64,000 bases of DNA, taken from NCBI GenBank assembly GCA_014529385.2, contig CM043963.1, positions 97,044,412-97,108,411 on the forward strand. The letters run 5' to 3'. This document shows positions 34,365-44,364 of this stretch, one piece after another. Position 1 is the first letter of the stretch. Each line of letters begins with the position of its first letter. The notes below the pieces were generated by a model that was not told the origin of the DNA, ran no database searches, and worked only from the letters and a program-made list of their open reading frames with translations. This DNA is from Adiantum capillus-veneris (Eukaryota > Streptophyta > Polypodiopsida > Polypodiales > Pteridaceae). Made by a program: the position numbers and the translations under genes.

Positions 34365-34956
34365 GGAAACTCAGAGATTAGAGAAGAAAGAAAGTATAGA
34401 CGGAAACTAGAGAAACTAAAACCTCTCACAAACTAGAGAGCGAGAAAGGTATACGTTTGAAAAAAGTAGGTGATTTGTCATTAATGCTCTTGTTTTGAGA
34501 CCCTTCTGACATAGATTTCGTATCTTTTGACAACGCTTTTGTGAAATATAAAATAGAATAAAAGACGAGACTTCATTGCTTTGAGCCGCAAATTTAATGA
34601 GCTCTCTCGCCGAAAGCACCTAAATATAGCAGTTTCAGCCTTGTGATCAAGACATTTAGCGGTTCTCCGTCAAAATAGGACCACCAAAACCCACAATAGA
34701 GGAGACAAGAGTGCCATACTTTTGTATACGTGTCAAATAACTATTGGACTATTCCTTAATCCTTAGATTAACAAACAGCCCTTTTTGAGTCGTTTTTGGC
34801 CCTAATGCTAGAGACAGCAGCGGCTCCATCAAGGTTTCCTGCAATTGTAATGTTTACTCCTCTTGCAAGTTTTTCGGTTATCTATTTAGTATTTCTGCCT
34901 TGTGTGTTGCATTTGATGATTGTAAGATTTCCATTGCTTTTTGTTCATGTTTACAG

Positions 34957-35804
34957 ATGTTTTTCCATCCGATTTTGTAGAGTGGGAGCCAATAGAGTCC
35001 TTCATTGGAACTTTTGAGGCCATCCACACTGAGCTTGGCAAATTTCTCTATGTTTGTTGTTAGTCCTCTGAGCTTGCCTCACGTGACATTTTTTTTTATG
35101 ATCATACTTATGTCACACCTATGCGAAATGGATATGGTAATCTATCTCTGGTTCACTCGCCAACCTTGTAGAGTTTGGAATGGCCTAAGCCAGATAGTGC
35201 CTTGATCGTAGAAACCAAAAGGAGAATCGAGGTGGATGTGCAAGCAGCAATGAAGTGCACCTAGGGTTCCCATAAATCCATGGTAACATGGTTTATGTCT
35301 CTTTATGTGTTTGTGTTTATATTTTGACTTCAAAGTGTTCACAGAACACCAACAATGTGGACTTGTAAAGGGGAAAGTGCGATCAACGGGATTCTTGCAG
35401 CTGGATGGGAAACTAAGGTGGTCAACCACCAGGGAGAGTGTTGTGTAGTTGCTGATAAGGTGGTGTTCAGATACCATATTGCAAAGCAAAGCTTGTCGAT
35501 GGTCTTTCTCTATAGAAGATGGAAGCTAAGGATGGGAGAATGGGAGGCACTAGACTCTGAGGTTGCTGCTAGAGAATCAATTGACCTGCAAATACATCTC
35601 CACAACAATGCAATGCACCATATTACAGTGAACAATCACTGGCATCTTAGTCACCTTCACGAGTATCTTAGTCTCAGATTTACCTTGCCCAAACAATATC
35701 TCTTAGTAATCAATGAAAAGATTGTTCGCTCCAAGAAAGAGAAGAGCGTTTTGTGTGAGAACATTCTGTTTTCGCGATGTATTTTTGTAAAAGCTTGTAA
35801 CTGA
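34957..35804 (+). pseudogene. BAH-like family protein, copy 3 (N-terminal exon missing)
   Basis: Starts at an acceptor (TTTACAG, ending 34,956) at the same codon position as in copies 1 and 2: VFPSDFVEWEPIESFIGTFE, then FFYDHTYVTPMRNGYG, a TAG at about 35,169, and SLEWPKPDSALIVETKRRI. A second acceptor (TTCACAG, ending 35,343) opens the last exon: GWETKVVNHQGECCVV, YRRWKLRMGEWEALDSE, NNHWHLSHLHEYLSL and VINEKIVRSKKEKS, ending in TGA at 35,802-35,804. No BAH-like exon is found between 34,364 and 34,957, so the N-terminal part is lost. The last exon is fully open and looks less decayed than the rest. Confidence 0.6.
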
Positions 35805-36113
35805 CATGGATTTTGTCCACATTAATACATACGGTGTTTTGAATTTTGTTTCTACGCATACTTGTTTATTCTCAGGTTGTTCAAGTTTTTGATTGAAGCG
35901 TGCAATTTATTTGTTGTGGAGCACAAATGTTTTCTTGGTGTGTTTTAATGCTTTGTCGCGTGATTTTGTTTAAAATAAAAGTTTTAAGTTATTTTGACAT
36001 TAATTTAAGTGCTTTTAAAGAAGTGACTTTGGGTTTGTAAGTGACTTTCTAGTTTTTAAACTTCATTTCTCACATTCACAAAACTCTAGCTCTAAGCTCT
36101 CTTCGCATCTTCT

Positions 36114-37075
36114 TTGCGAACGAACCCATGGCATTCTACTAATGCACTTCTCACACAATTAGAAAAAGTAGGACTTGCAGATCGAGCACATGAACTACTC
36201 AGTGTGTTTGAGGGGACAATTGACATGCAGGCCACTGCCAACCTTCATGCAGAGACATTCGAAAGCTTTCTTGACTACATGGCGCAGCCCATGGAGGAAT
36301 ATGCCATAATCTTTGAGGGATCCGACACGGCGTGGTTGCCAGTGGATTTCTTGAAGCATCTCTATGCGGCTGACAAAAACTTTCGGTTTTGCTTTTTGAG
36401 GTTTACTAAAGGCCTCATGGAATGGGACTTCAAGACAGAGGATGAGGATGATCTCATGGATTTGGGCATGGGGTGCATAGGCACCCAATTTATTTCATGG
36501 GACATGGATCTAACATTACTTGTGCTTGAGGGCATGGACAAGGGAAAATCAAAGGAAAAGGTCAACCAAAGAACTCCTGTGACCATTGTGGAGGAATCAA
36601 ATGAAGTTATCGAAGAGATAGATGAGTAGGCCGAAGCATCTATGGCACTCGTACTCATGCAAGATCCCAGTGTCACTGAGGAGGAAGATCTAATGATAGA
36701 GGGAGATGAGGTGTTGGAAGAGATCCCGAACCTCCAAATTCCCACTTCGCATCCAATGGTGGTGGATGATCGTCAGTTTCTGTTCCTTGACGACATTGCC
36801 AAAACATTAGGACTCAGAGAAGATGAGTCACTTGCAGTGCTTGCTATCTATGCGGGCGAAGGATCCCAGTGGGAAGGAAGAGAAAGTCAATTTTCAAATT
36901 GATTTTGAAGACCAAGATCTCCCAACAAGCCTCTCCTTCCTCCCCAATGAAACGAACAATAGTTGGTGCAAACAGTAGAAAGTACACTAGTAGAAATAAA
37001 ATCATGTGCCTGTTTCTACGAAAGCGTACCAGAGAGCACATTTCATCCACACAAACCACTGATTGCAATTGGTAG
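36114..37075 (+). pseudogene. Acidic protein with basic C-terminal tail, unknown function
   Basis: An open frame from about 36,114 to 36,902 with a single TAG at 36,627-36,629. An ATG at 36,127 in good context (CCCATGGCA) is out of frame by one base and is probably the original start. The N-terminal part has QLEKVGLADRAHELLSVFEG and FLKHLYAADKNFRFCFLRF. A very acidic middle follows (EESNEVIEEIDE, SVTEEEDLMIEGDEVLEE), then FLFLDDIAKTLGLREDES. After a frameshift near 36,860 the sequence reads GRKRKSIFKLILKTKISQQ and more basic residues to a TAG at about 37,075, a possible nuclear-localisation tail. The family is unrecognised. It directly follows BAH-like copy 3, as the acidic fragment follows copy 1. 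Confidence 0.4.
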
Positions 37076-37215
37076 AGATGATCAATCTAGCATCGATCTT
37101 ACAAAGAGAAATCTTGAAGAGAGGGATGAATAAACTAAGATAAATAAATCTAAACCTGGTAGAATTTCTAGTATTCCTTACTACAAGTGTTAATATCAAT
37201 CAAAATGCTTTACAG

Positions 37216-37632
37216 ACGGCTTATCATGTTGATAAGTTTGCAATGCGTACTGGAGGTTCATGCAACGTCTCCACGGGTAGAGATAGTTCTCTTTGGCACT
37301 ACCTAAGCCATCTGGGGCCATCGATTCTTAGAGTTTCTCACACAAAGTTCTCCAAGAATGGTTCTGCAGAGCTGCTAAATTGTAAAGCATTAAGTGACAT
37401 ACTCGCTGAAGATTCTCTCACCTCAAATGCTCACAAATGTATATTGGTGGACCAGGAGGCATCATTGTATGCCTTTACAGGTAAACACCCAGGCTCGGTC
37501 CTCTCCCACTCTGCCTTGAGCCTAGGTCAAGGGTTGACAAACCTAGAGGAAATTATAAAATCCCTTGGTGTCAAGTCACCCATTCGCCCATTACCAAAAG
37601 ATGTAATTCATAGAAAAAACAATCGACCATGA
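37216..37632 (+). CDS. Uncharacterised exon
   Basis: A 139-codon open stretch that starts right after an acceptor-like GCTTTACAG (ending 37,215) and reads TAYHVDKFAMRTGGSCNVST, SLWHYLSHLGPSILRVSHTK, then LTNLEEIIKSLGVKSPIRPL. Balanced composition and an unbroken frame suggest real coding sequence. Its stop codon lies at the edge of the truncated gypsy LTR (37,630), so the native 3' end may have been removed by that element. It could be the next exon of the acidic gene upstream. Function unknown. Confidence 0.4.
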   Translation, partial: TAYHVDKFAMRTGGSCNVSTGRDSSLWHYLSHLGPSILRVSHTKFSKNGSAELLNCKALSDILAEDSLTSNAHKCILVDQEASLYAFTGKHPGSVLSHSALSLGQGLTNLEEIIKSLGVKSPIRPLPKDVIHRKNNRP

Positions 37633-38184
37633 CTTTAGGAGCTCAAGCACCTTAGTCATCAAGAATGACAAGGCACTTGGACTAGGGGGTATTCCCACAA
37701 GCATCTCAGGCAAGCATGTCAAGGCACCTCAAGCACCTTAATCAAGAGGCAAGTCAAGCACCTCAAGCATGGAGTAAGTCAAGCACCTCAAGCACCTTAA
37801 TCAAGCACCTCAAGCAGGACAAACACCTCAAGCAGGACAAACACCTCAAGCACGACAAGCACCTCAAGCAGGTCAAGCACCTCGAGCTTGGGCCGGGTTC
37901 CCACCTCAAGCTTAGCCCTAGCTTACCTAAGGTCAAAGGAATTTTACACACATTATTGGAGGTCTTCAATGAAGCTAACCCTAAGGTCTTATGCTCCATT
38001 GGTTAGCCTTGCTCTTGATAGACCATCTCCCATTTGGTCCCCTTTACTATTGGCCCCGTGTTGAGATAGATCTATAAGCACATATCTATATCTTAACACT
38101 TGTTCCCGTTTATTCTCCCACATTAAGTGATCAATTTAATATGAGAAAATCATTTGGGTTGGTTAGATATTAGATTTTATGACA
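37630..38184 (-). repeat. Partial 3' LTR of the chromodomain gypsy element
   Basis: On the minus strand the LTR opens TGTCATAAAATC at 38,184 directly after a polypurine tract. It matches the right-hand LTR (45,407-45,918) almost base for base, but stops at 37,630. The remaining roughly 1.04 kb of the full LTR (44,365-45,406) is missing here. It contains a 17-18 bp minisatellite. Confidence 0.85.
37690..37890. repeat. 17-18 bp minisatellite in LTR U3, left copy
   Basis: Units of the form CAAGCACCTCAAGCAGGA vary at a few bases. The right LTR has the same array at about 45,500-45,620 with fewer units, which accounts for the length difference between the two LTRs over the shared part. Confidence 0.85.
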
Positions 38185-38205
38185 TTACCTCTCTCTTGAA
38201 ATCAT
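38185..38205 (-). promoter_or_regulatory. Polypurine tract of the gypsy element
   Basis: On the minus strand TTTCAAGAGAGAGGTAA immediately precedes the LTR start TGTCATAAAATC. The same arrangement occurs at 45,919 onward for the tandem unit. Confidence 0.6.
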
Positions 38206-38380
38206 AGTCGTCCTCGACCTCGTCCTCGACTATGAGGTAGAAGAGATAAAGGCTTAGTCATTAGTCAATCGTACTTAGCGGGTAGAGGATGCATACTAGT
38301 TAAATTTGTGCACAATTAAAAAGAGGACTAGTCATATAAGACAAAAACATGAGTCATTTAAAAGAAATTTGTGCATTTGC

Positions 38381-38619
38381 TTACTCTAATGTAGCATTGT
38401 AAGCATTGACAAGGTTCATACTATCCTTAAGTTGTACTCCTTGCATCCATCTAGAATCTTCAAAAGGATACTTTTTTAACTTAATAAGATACCGTCGGAT
38501 TATCTTACCATGTCATAGTACCTTGTCTTCATGCCGAAGGACATCTTTGGGTTGTAGCACCTCTTCTTGGTCTTCAATTTTGGGAGGGTCTTCAATAATT
38601 GGTTCAATTGGTGGCACTC
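38381..38619 (-). pseudogene. Gypsy pol C-terminus with chromodomain, separated by the nested LTR
   Basis: Minus-strand reading from the nested LTR: GVPPIEPIIE, KIEDQEEVLQPK, then HGKIIRRYLIK, YPFEDSRWMQG and LVNAYNATLE with a TAA at 38,381-38,383. The YLIK, YPFEDSRW spacing is that of a retroelement chromodomain, which directs integration into marked chromatin. It is in register with LLKPYK at 39,404 once the LTR and one target duplication are removed. The same segment is repeated at 46,279-46,517. Confidence 0.8.
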
Positions 38620-38624
38620 CTTTG

Positions 38625-39243
38625 TGCTAAGTATGGAGCCTAATTTACCCTTGTAATTTTATGTGGTAAAAGCGCACATTTGTAAGGCCCCCATTATGAG
38701 GAGAAGCCATCGTGCATGAAGGAAAATCACTCACCGAAAACCAAAATTTTCACGCACAAGAATCAGGGGCAACTTTAAAGGCCTCTTGGGCGGAGGCCCC
38801 TGAGACTTTTTTTTCGCCGGAATATTATGGCCGGACGGCGTCCGGAAAGTGGTCGGAAAACAACCGGTCGTTTGGCCGGTGGCCGGTAGTCAATGGCCGA
38901 TGGCCGAATTCAAAAGCGGACTTGTCTTCTCAAGGGCGGCCACACATGGGCGGATTGGAGGGTCCGATTTGGACTTATTCGCACAAGGGCGTCTACACAT
39001 GGCTGTCTCTCATAAGAGAGGGCAGCCCTTTTGGCCTATAAAAGGAGGCCATTTCTACACACATTTTATAGTGTGAAGGTGATGCAACAAGGTGAGTGTG
39101 AGGTGGGTAGAGTGAAGCAAGGCGGGAGCTCCATTAAGGGTATAATCCCTTTGTAAACTACTTCTTGTTTTGAAGTACTAAATCCATTGAGTGGCTGCTT
39201 TCCCGTGGACGTAGCCCACATTGGGTGAACCACGTATATCGTG

Positions 39244-39314
<71 letters not shown>

Positions 39315-39398
39315 CTATAATCTCGTGTATGTAAATCTGTCTCTCTCCATTAAGTAATCCACTCAATTATCTATTTAGCTACGTCTTCTTTCCTAACA
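38625..39398 (+). mobile_element. Solo LTR nested in the gypsy pol gene
   Basis: Opens TGCTAAGTATGGAG and ends TTTCCTAACA. It matches the solo LTR at 53,698-54,441 in inverse orientation. Flanks are CTTTG (38,620-38,624) and TTTTG (39,399-39,403), a 5-bp target duplication with one change. A TATAAAAG box (39,037-39,044) sets plus orientation. A long (TC)n run lies at about 39,249-39,310. Its insertion cuts pol between LLKPYK and GVPPIEP, so the open frame runs on into LTR sequence for a few codons. Confidence 0.88.
39037..39044 (+). promoter_or_regulatory. TATA box of the nested LTR
   Basis: TATAAAAG in GGCCTATAAAAGGAGGCC, about 410 bp into the LTR. It is conserved in the other full copy (54,004-54,011, minus strand). 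Confidence 0.65.
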
Positions 39399-39403
39399 TT
39401 TTG

Positions 39404-42400
39404 TAGGGCTTAAGTAGGCTTACATGAAAGGCATTGTGTATAAGCCAATGGTTGGGCAACTTGAGTTGATAAGCCGTCTCATTGATAGGCTTCAAGATTT
39501 GGAAAGGACCATAGTATCTTTTTGCTAGTTTAGCATAATACTTTTGATGGCCCGTAGGATTTTTGCCCGTCGTTTGCCTTAATTGAGCCTTAGGAAACTT
39601 GAGTAGGACCCAATCATTTTCTTTGAACATTAAGGCTCTTCTGTGCTTATCAGCAGCAGCTTTTTTCCTTTGTTGAGAGATGGCTATAGCCTCCCTAATC
39701 TTTTGAAAAGATTCTTGTAGGTCACGGCTATATTCATCGGCGGTGAAGATCTTCCCATGTACTTTGAGTAGCAAGGGACTTTTAGGTCTTCCCTCTATGA
39801 TCTCAAAAGGTGCTTTCCCCGTAGAAGTATGGACAGTATTATTGTAGGCATACTCTACTAGAGGTAAATACTTTTCCCATTGTGAGCGTTGATCTACTTC
39901 GGTAACATAAGTTTTGAGTAGATCGAGTATCGTAAGATTGGCTATCTCACTTTGGCCATCCATTTGTGGGTGATAGGCCGAAGAGAAATTCAATCTTGTT
40001 CCTAGATTTTCAAAGAGATCTTTCCAGAAATTATTGGTCATTCTAGGATCTCTATCTGACACGATGGATGTGGGTAATCCATGGTGCTTGAAAATCTGAG
40101 ATATGAAGAGAGTTGCCATTTGATGTGCCTTAATAGTCTTTTTGACAGGAATAAAATGTGCTTGCTTGCTAAACCTGTCGACTATTGTCCATATTCCTGT
40201 ATTCCTATGGATAGACTTGGGTAATCCAAAGATGAAATCCATGGATATACTCTCCCATGGTGAATTTGGAATAGGCAATGGCTGGAGTAATCCAGGTTGC
40301 TTCCCTCTATCATACTTGCTCTTTTGGCATACTACACATTTTGAAACATACTCTTGTATGTCCACTTTCATGGTAGGCCAATAGAAATACGTCTCTACTC
40401 CTCGGAGAGTAGGTTGAATACCTCTATGCCCTGCATATGGAGGAGCATGGGATTCATACATAACCTTCTCACGAAGGGAATGGGTAACACATAGCCTATT
40501 TCCGTGGAGAAGATAACCATCCTGCAAGGTGAATGGTTCCTCTTTCTTCCCCAAAGCAAGGGCTGACATTATGTCTCTAAAGTCAGGGTCAGTAGCATAC
40601 TCATCTATCATAGAGGATAGATCATTGTGAGTAGCTATAGACACCGCATTAACTTTTGGTCGTCGTGAAAGTGCATCGACAACTTGATTGTGCTTACCAT
40701 CTATGTGAGCAATATGGAAATTAAATTGCGAAAGAAAATTTTCCCACCTCATTTGTTTGTCGGAAAGCTTGGTTTGCGTCATGAAATACTTGAGACTTTG
40801 GTGGTGGGTTCGTAGGATAAATGGAGTCCCCAATAGGTAGTGCTTCGATGTGTCTAGGGCATGTAGAATAGCTAAAAGCTCTTTCTCATAAATTCTCAAG
40901 ACTTGTTCATCACTATTGAGCCTTCAACTCTCATATGCTATGGTATGCCCTTCTTGAAGCAAAACCGCTCCAAGGCAATCACCACACGCATCACATTGGA
41001 CCTCAAATGGCTTTGAGAGATCCGGAAGCACGAGGACTGGTTGGGAAGTAAGCTTCTCTTTGAGTTTTTCAAGAGCATTTTGCTCCTTAGCAGTCCATAC
41101 AAACTTAACGTTCTTCTTTGTTAAGTCGTGTAGTGGTCCCGCTACTTGAGAGAATTTTTCTATGAAGCGTCTATAGTATGCACACATAAAAATAAAGCTT
41201 CTTAGCTCATGTAGATTCCTTGGGTTAGGCCATGATTTTTTTACCTCTAACTTTGATGGATCCATACGCATACCATCGTGAGAGATAATATGACCTAGAT
41301 ATTGAATCTCTTGAAGGAAGAATTCACTTTTCTTTTGGTTGAGAAAAAGTTTGTTCTCCCTCAAGGCTTGAAAAATCACTTGGAGATGTTGCTTATGTTC
41401 CTCCAAAGACTTGGAGTAGATGATGATATCATCAAATAACACTCTAGTGAATTTATGATATGGTCTAAAAATTTTCTCCATGAGACGATTGAAAGTAGCT
41501 GGTGCATTAGTCAAGCCAAAAGGCATGACTAGATATTCATAAAGACCAAATGTTGTGCGAAACGCGGTCTTTAGGATATCTTCATCCACTATCCTTATTT
41601 GATGATAGCCACTCTTAAGGTCAATCCTACTGAAGTAGGTAGAGCCTTGTAGCTTATCAAACAGATCTTCTACCCGAGGCACGGGAAATCTGTTTTTGAT
41701 AGTGATATGGTTTAGTGCTCGATAGTCCACACACATACGGTATGTACCATCTTTCTTTTGCACTAAAAGGACTGGAGAACAAAAGGGAGAGGAACTAGAC
41801 CTCACCATCCCTTTGTCTACCAATTCCTGTACTTGCCTCATAATCTCCTCTTGTTGAGCTTGTGAGACTCGATAAGGAGGTTTGTTAGGCGGTGAGCTTC
41901 CTGGAAGGAGCTCAATACGATGGTCATCATCCCCTCGTTTTGGAGGTAGGTCCATAGGGATATCATCGATGAACACATCTTGGAATCCTTTTAGAAAAGT
42001 AGACAAGTCTAACTCTTCTTTATTCCTATCATTTTCATTGGATGAAACATTATTGGCTTTTAGAGACTCTTTGACATAAATAATGTACGCATAAACTGAG
42101 CTCTTCATTGATTTATCAAAAGAAAGAGGATTTACAAGTGGAATAGTGCGACCACGTTCACTAGCATCTATATACATGTTCTTTCCCCTGTAGGTGAAGT
42201 AAATTCTCCTTTCAGGGAACTTCATGTTGGCAGCTCTGCGATCAAACCATGGTGCCCCTAGGATAACATCCTGATGTTGGAGAGGAGAGATGAAGAAGTC
42301 TTCTTTGTCGACATAGCTTTGGACATAAAGCCTCAACTTCCCAATCAAGGGAGTAACGGAGGCTTGTTGTCCCTTGAAAGCTGCATCAGCTGTTACTATA

Positions 42401-43950
42401 TCTCCCATCTCAAAAGCTTGAATGCCCAACTTGGTGGCCAACTCTATTGATATGAAGTTGAGAGTAGAGCCTGGGTCAAACAAGATGAAGGCATCATGCT
42501 CTCTTACCTTTCCCCACGCATAGGAAAGTGATGATCCTTTGCAATGAGCATCCTCTTTTGGAGCTTCGATGGTGGAAGCCCTAGGAGTCTCATTGCGAGT
42601 ATTCTTATTGGGGCAAGAGCAATAGCCATGTCCTTGCCCCCCACACTTGAAACACTTATGGTCCTTGCGAAAAGTTTCAAGCTCTTCAGGAGAGAGTTTG
42701 TTTTTACCTTTGTAAACTCCCTTCTCCTTGGACCGATTGTTGTTGTTGTTATTGTTGTTGTTGGAAGTGCCTTGGGAATTTTTTTGAGCATTGGATTTCC
42801 CCTTTGCATCATTTTTATCTTTGTTTTCCATGGGCTTGACATTACGTCTAGCCCCTTGATGGAAATTGATGCGTGAAGCAACCATGGTGTGGTGGATTAC
42901 TTCGGTAATAGTACCGGGTCGTTGAGAGTTGATGTATTCGGCCATCTCTTCAGGTAATCCCGCACAGAATTGTTGTCTTTGTTCGGCAAAGTCTATCTTT
43001 TGAAAGACAGTAGCTTTGAGATGTAAATCCCAAAACTTGTCTACATACTTGTTGATAGACTCATGAGAGAGAAGCTTCAAGCCGCGCCATTCGGTAAGAA
43101 CTTTATCTTTAGTATCACTTGGAAGAAATTGCTTCATGATGGAAACTCGTAGAGTTTTCCATGTCTTTGGGGCTTCTCCATTGCCATGAAGGCTAGCCCA
43201 CCATTGACGAGCTGATTTTTGGAAGTGCATAGCTACATGGCGTAGCTTAGAGGACTCTGTGAAGCCCTCGTCCCCAAAGGCCGCATCAAATTGCTGGATG
43301 AAGGCCAACACTTTGTTGATAGCACCAAAGGTGCCATCATAGGTGAGAAAAGAGATACTCTTTCCTCCCTTCTTGAACTTCTTTAGCTTTTGTGACCTTC
43401 GCCATGCAGGAAATGATTTGCGATGTCCTCCCCTCTTGTATTCTCTAGGAGAATAGCCATAACTTTCATCGGAAGAGGAGGAAGGTGAAGAAGAAGGAGA
43501 AGAGGGTGACCTCTTCCTAGCCCTTTTCTTCCTTTGTTTCCTCTCTTGCCTTTCAGAGTGATGAGGAGAAGGACTATAGGTTGCTCTTTTCCTCTTGGGA
43601 GGAGTAGGCAATCGTCTAGACCGCCGTCTTAGTGGAGCCACATCTTCAGAAGAACTTAGACTGTCATTGCTTTCTTTCTCTTTGGATTCCTCCTCTTGAA
43701 TGCGAGAGAGTATTCTTTTGGGGGTCTCTTCAAGAGGCCTCCTAAGCTCTCTCTCCTCTTGGAGAGGAAGGGAAATTCCATAAGCACGAAGTTGTTAAGT
43801 AACTTCGGCTTGCAAAACAGGGTTGCCCATAGCTTGTTGCAACCTAGTGACGAGATAATTCACAAACATGGGAGCATCATCATTAGCACCTTCATGTGCA
43901 AAATCAAAGCTATCAATGTTCATTCTACTCTCTTGATTATTGTCAGCCAT
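39404..43950 (-). pseudogene. Ty3/gypsy chromovirus-type gag-pol, nearly intact
   Basis: One frame runs from ATG 43,950 (MADNNQESRMN) to LLKPYK at 39,404. It holds gag (QWWASLHGNG, FCAGLPEEM), a CCHC zinc knuckle (CFKCGGQGHGYCSC, about 42,610-42,655), protease (ILFDPGSTLNF near 42,475), RT (KSGYHQIRI; LFDD at 41,428-41,439), RNase H (CDACGDCLGAVLLQEGH), integrase zinc finger (HRGIQPTLRG, CVVCQKSK) and core (SMDFIFGLP, IVSDRDPRM, YHPQMDGQSEIANLTI). Only two in-frame stops break it: TAA 43,795-43,797 in gag and TGA 40,924-40,926 in RNase H. The protease has DPG where family members have DTG or DSG. The chromodomain follows beyond the nested LTR. PBS and LTR flank it on the right. Confidence 0.93.
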
Positions 43951-44351
43951 GTTAACAAAATTTATGTTTATACTTAGTGTATGCTTTGGCAATACAAAAC
44001 CTTAGTTGCCACTCCTCTTAGACTTTGAAAATCGGCTCTTAAGTATCTACACCCACGGCTCAAAGTGGTTAATTATAGAGAGTAGAGGAGTAGGTCTAAC
44101 ATAGCAGAGTTGCCAAGCGTTAGCTCCTTTCGGACTTCTTATGGCTCAATAATGGTAAAGCCGTAGGCAAGTCTAGAAAGACTCCATTATTAAGTCCAAA
44201 GCTCCCGAGGTGTTCATCATCCCCTACATAGTGGGCTCAACAAAACCGATAAGAGATCCCAATTCCACTTACCCTATTATAATTAACAACATCAACCATT
44301 TATAGTCTACTTAAGGACCTCTCTTCTTAAGCAAGAAAAGAGAAACCAAAT

Positions 44352-44363
44352 GCTTTGATACCA
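44352..44363 (-). promoter_or_regulatory. Primer binding site of the gypsy element
   Basis: Minus-strand TGGTATCAAAGC, one base after the LTR end (ATTACA). It fits initiator tRNA-Met with one mismatch to TGGTATCAGAGC. It fixes the inner border of the 5' LTR at 44,365. Confidence 0.85.
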
Positions 44364-44364
44364 A

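Noticed and set aside
37780..37880. Short repeats with regular spacing resembling a CRISPR array
   Set aside because: Units are head to tail with no unique spacers, they lie in a plant retrotransposon LTR, and no cas genes exist nearby.
37763..37999. Cys-rich repeat peptide (CLRCLSCLRCL) on the minus strand
   Set aside because: Antisense translation of the LTR minisatellite; it appears in both LTRs and has no start context or domain.
38640..38660. TGTGGTAAAAGC first taken as the LTR start
   Set aside because: Comparison with the copy at 53,698-54,441 showed that similarity extends further out to TGYTAAGTATGG, where the target duplications then fit.
41882..42079. Plus-strand frames inside the gypsy element
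   Set aside because: Shadows of the strong minus-strand gag-pol frame.
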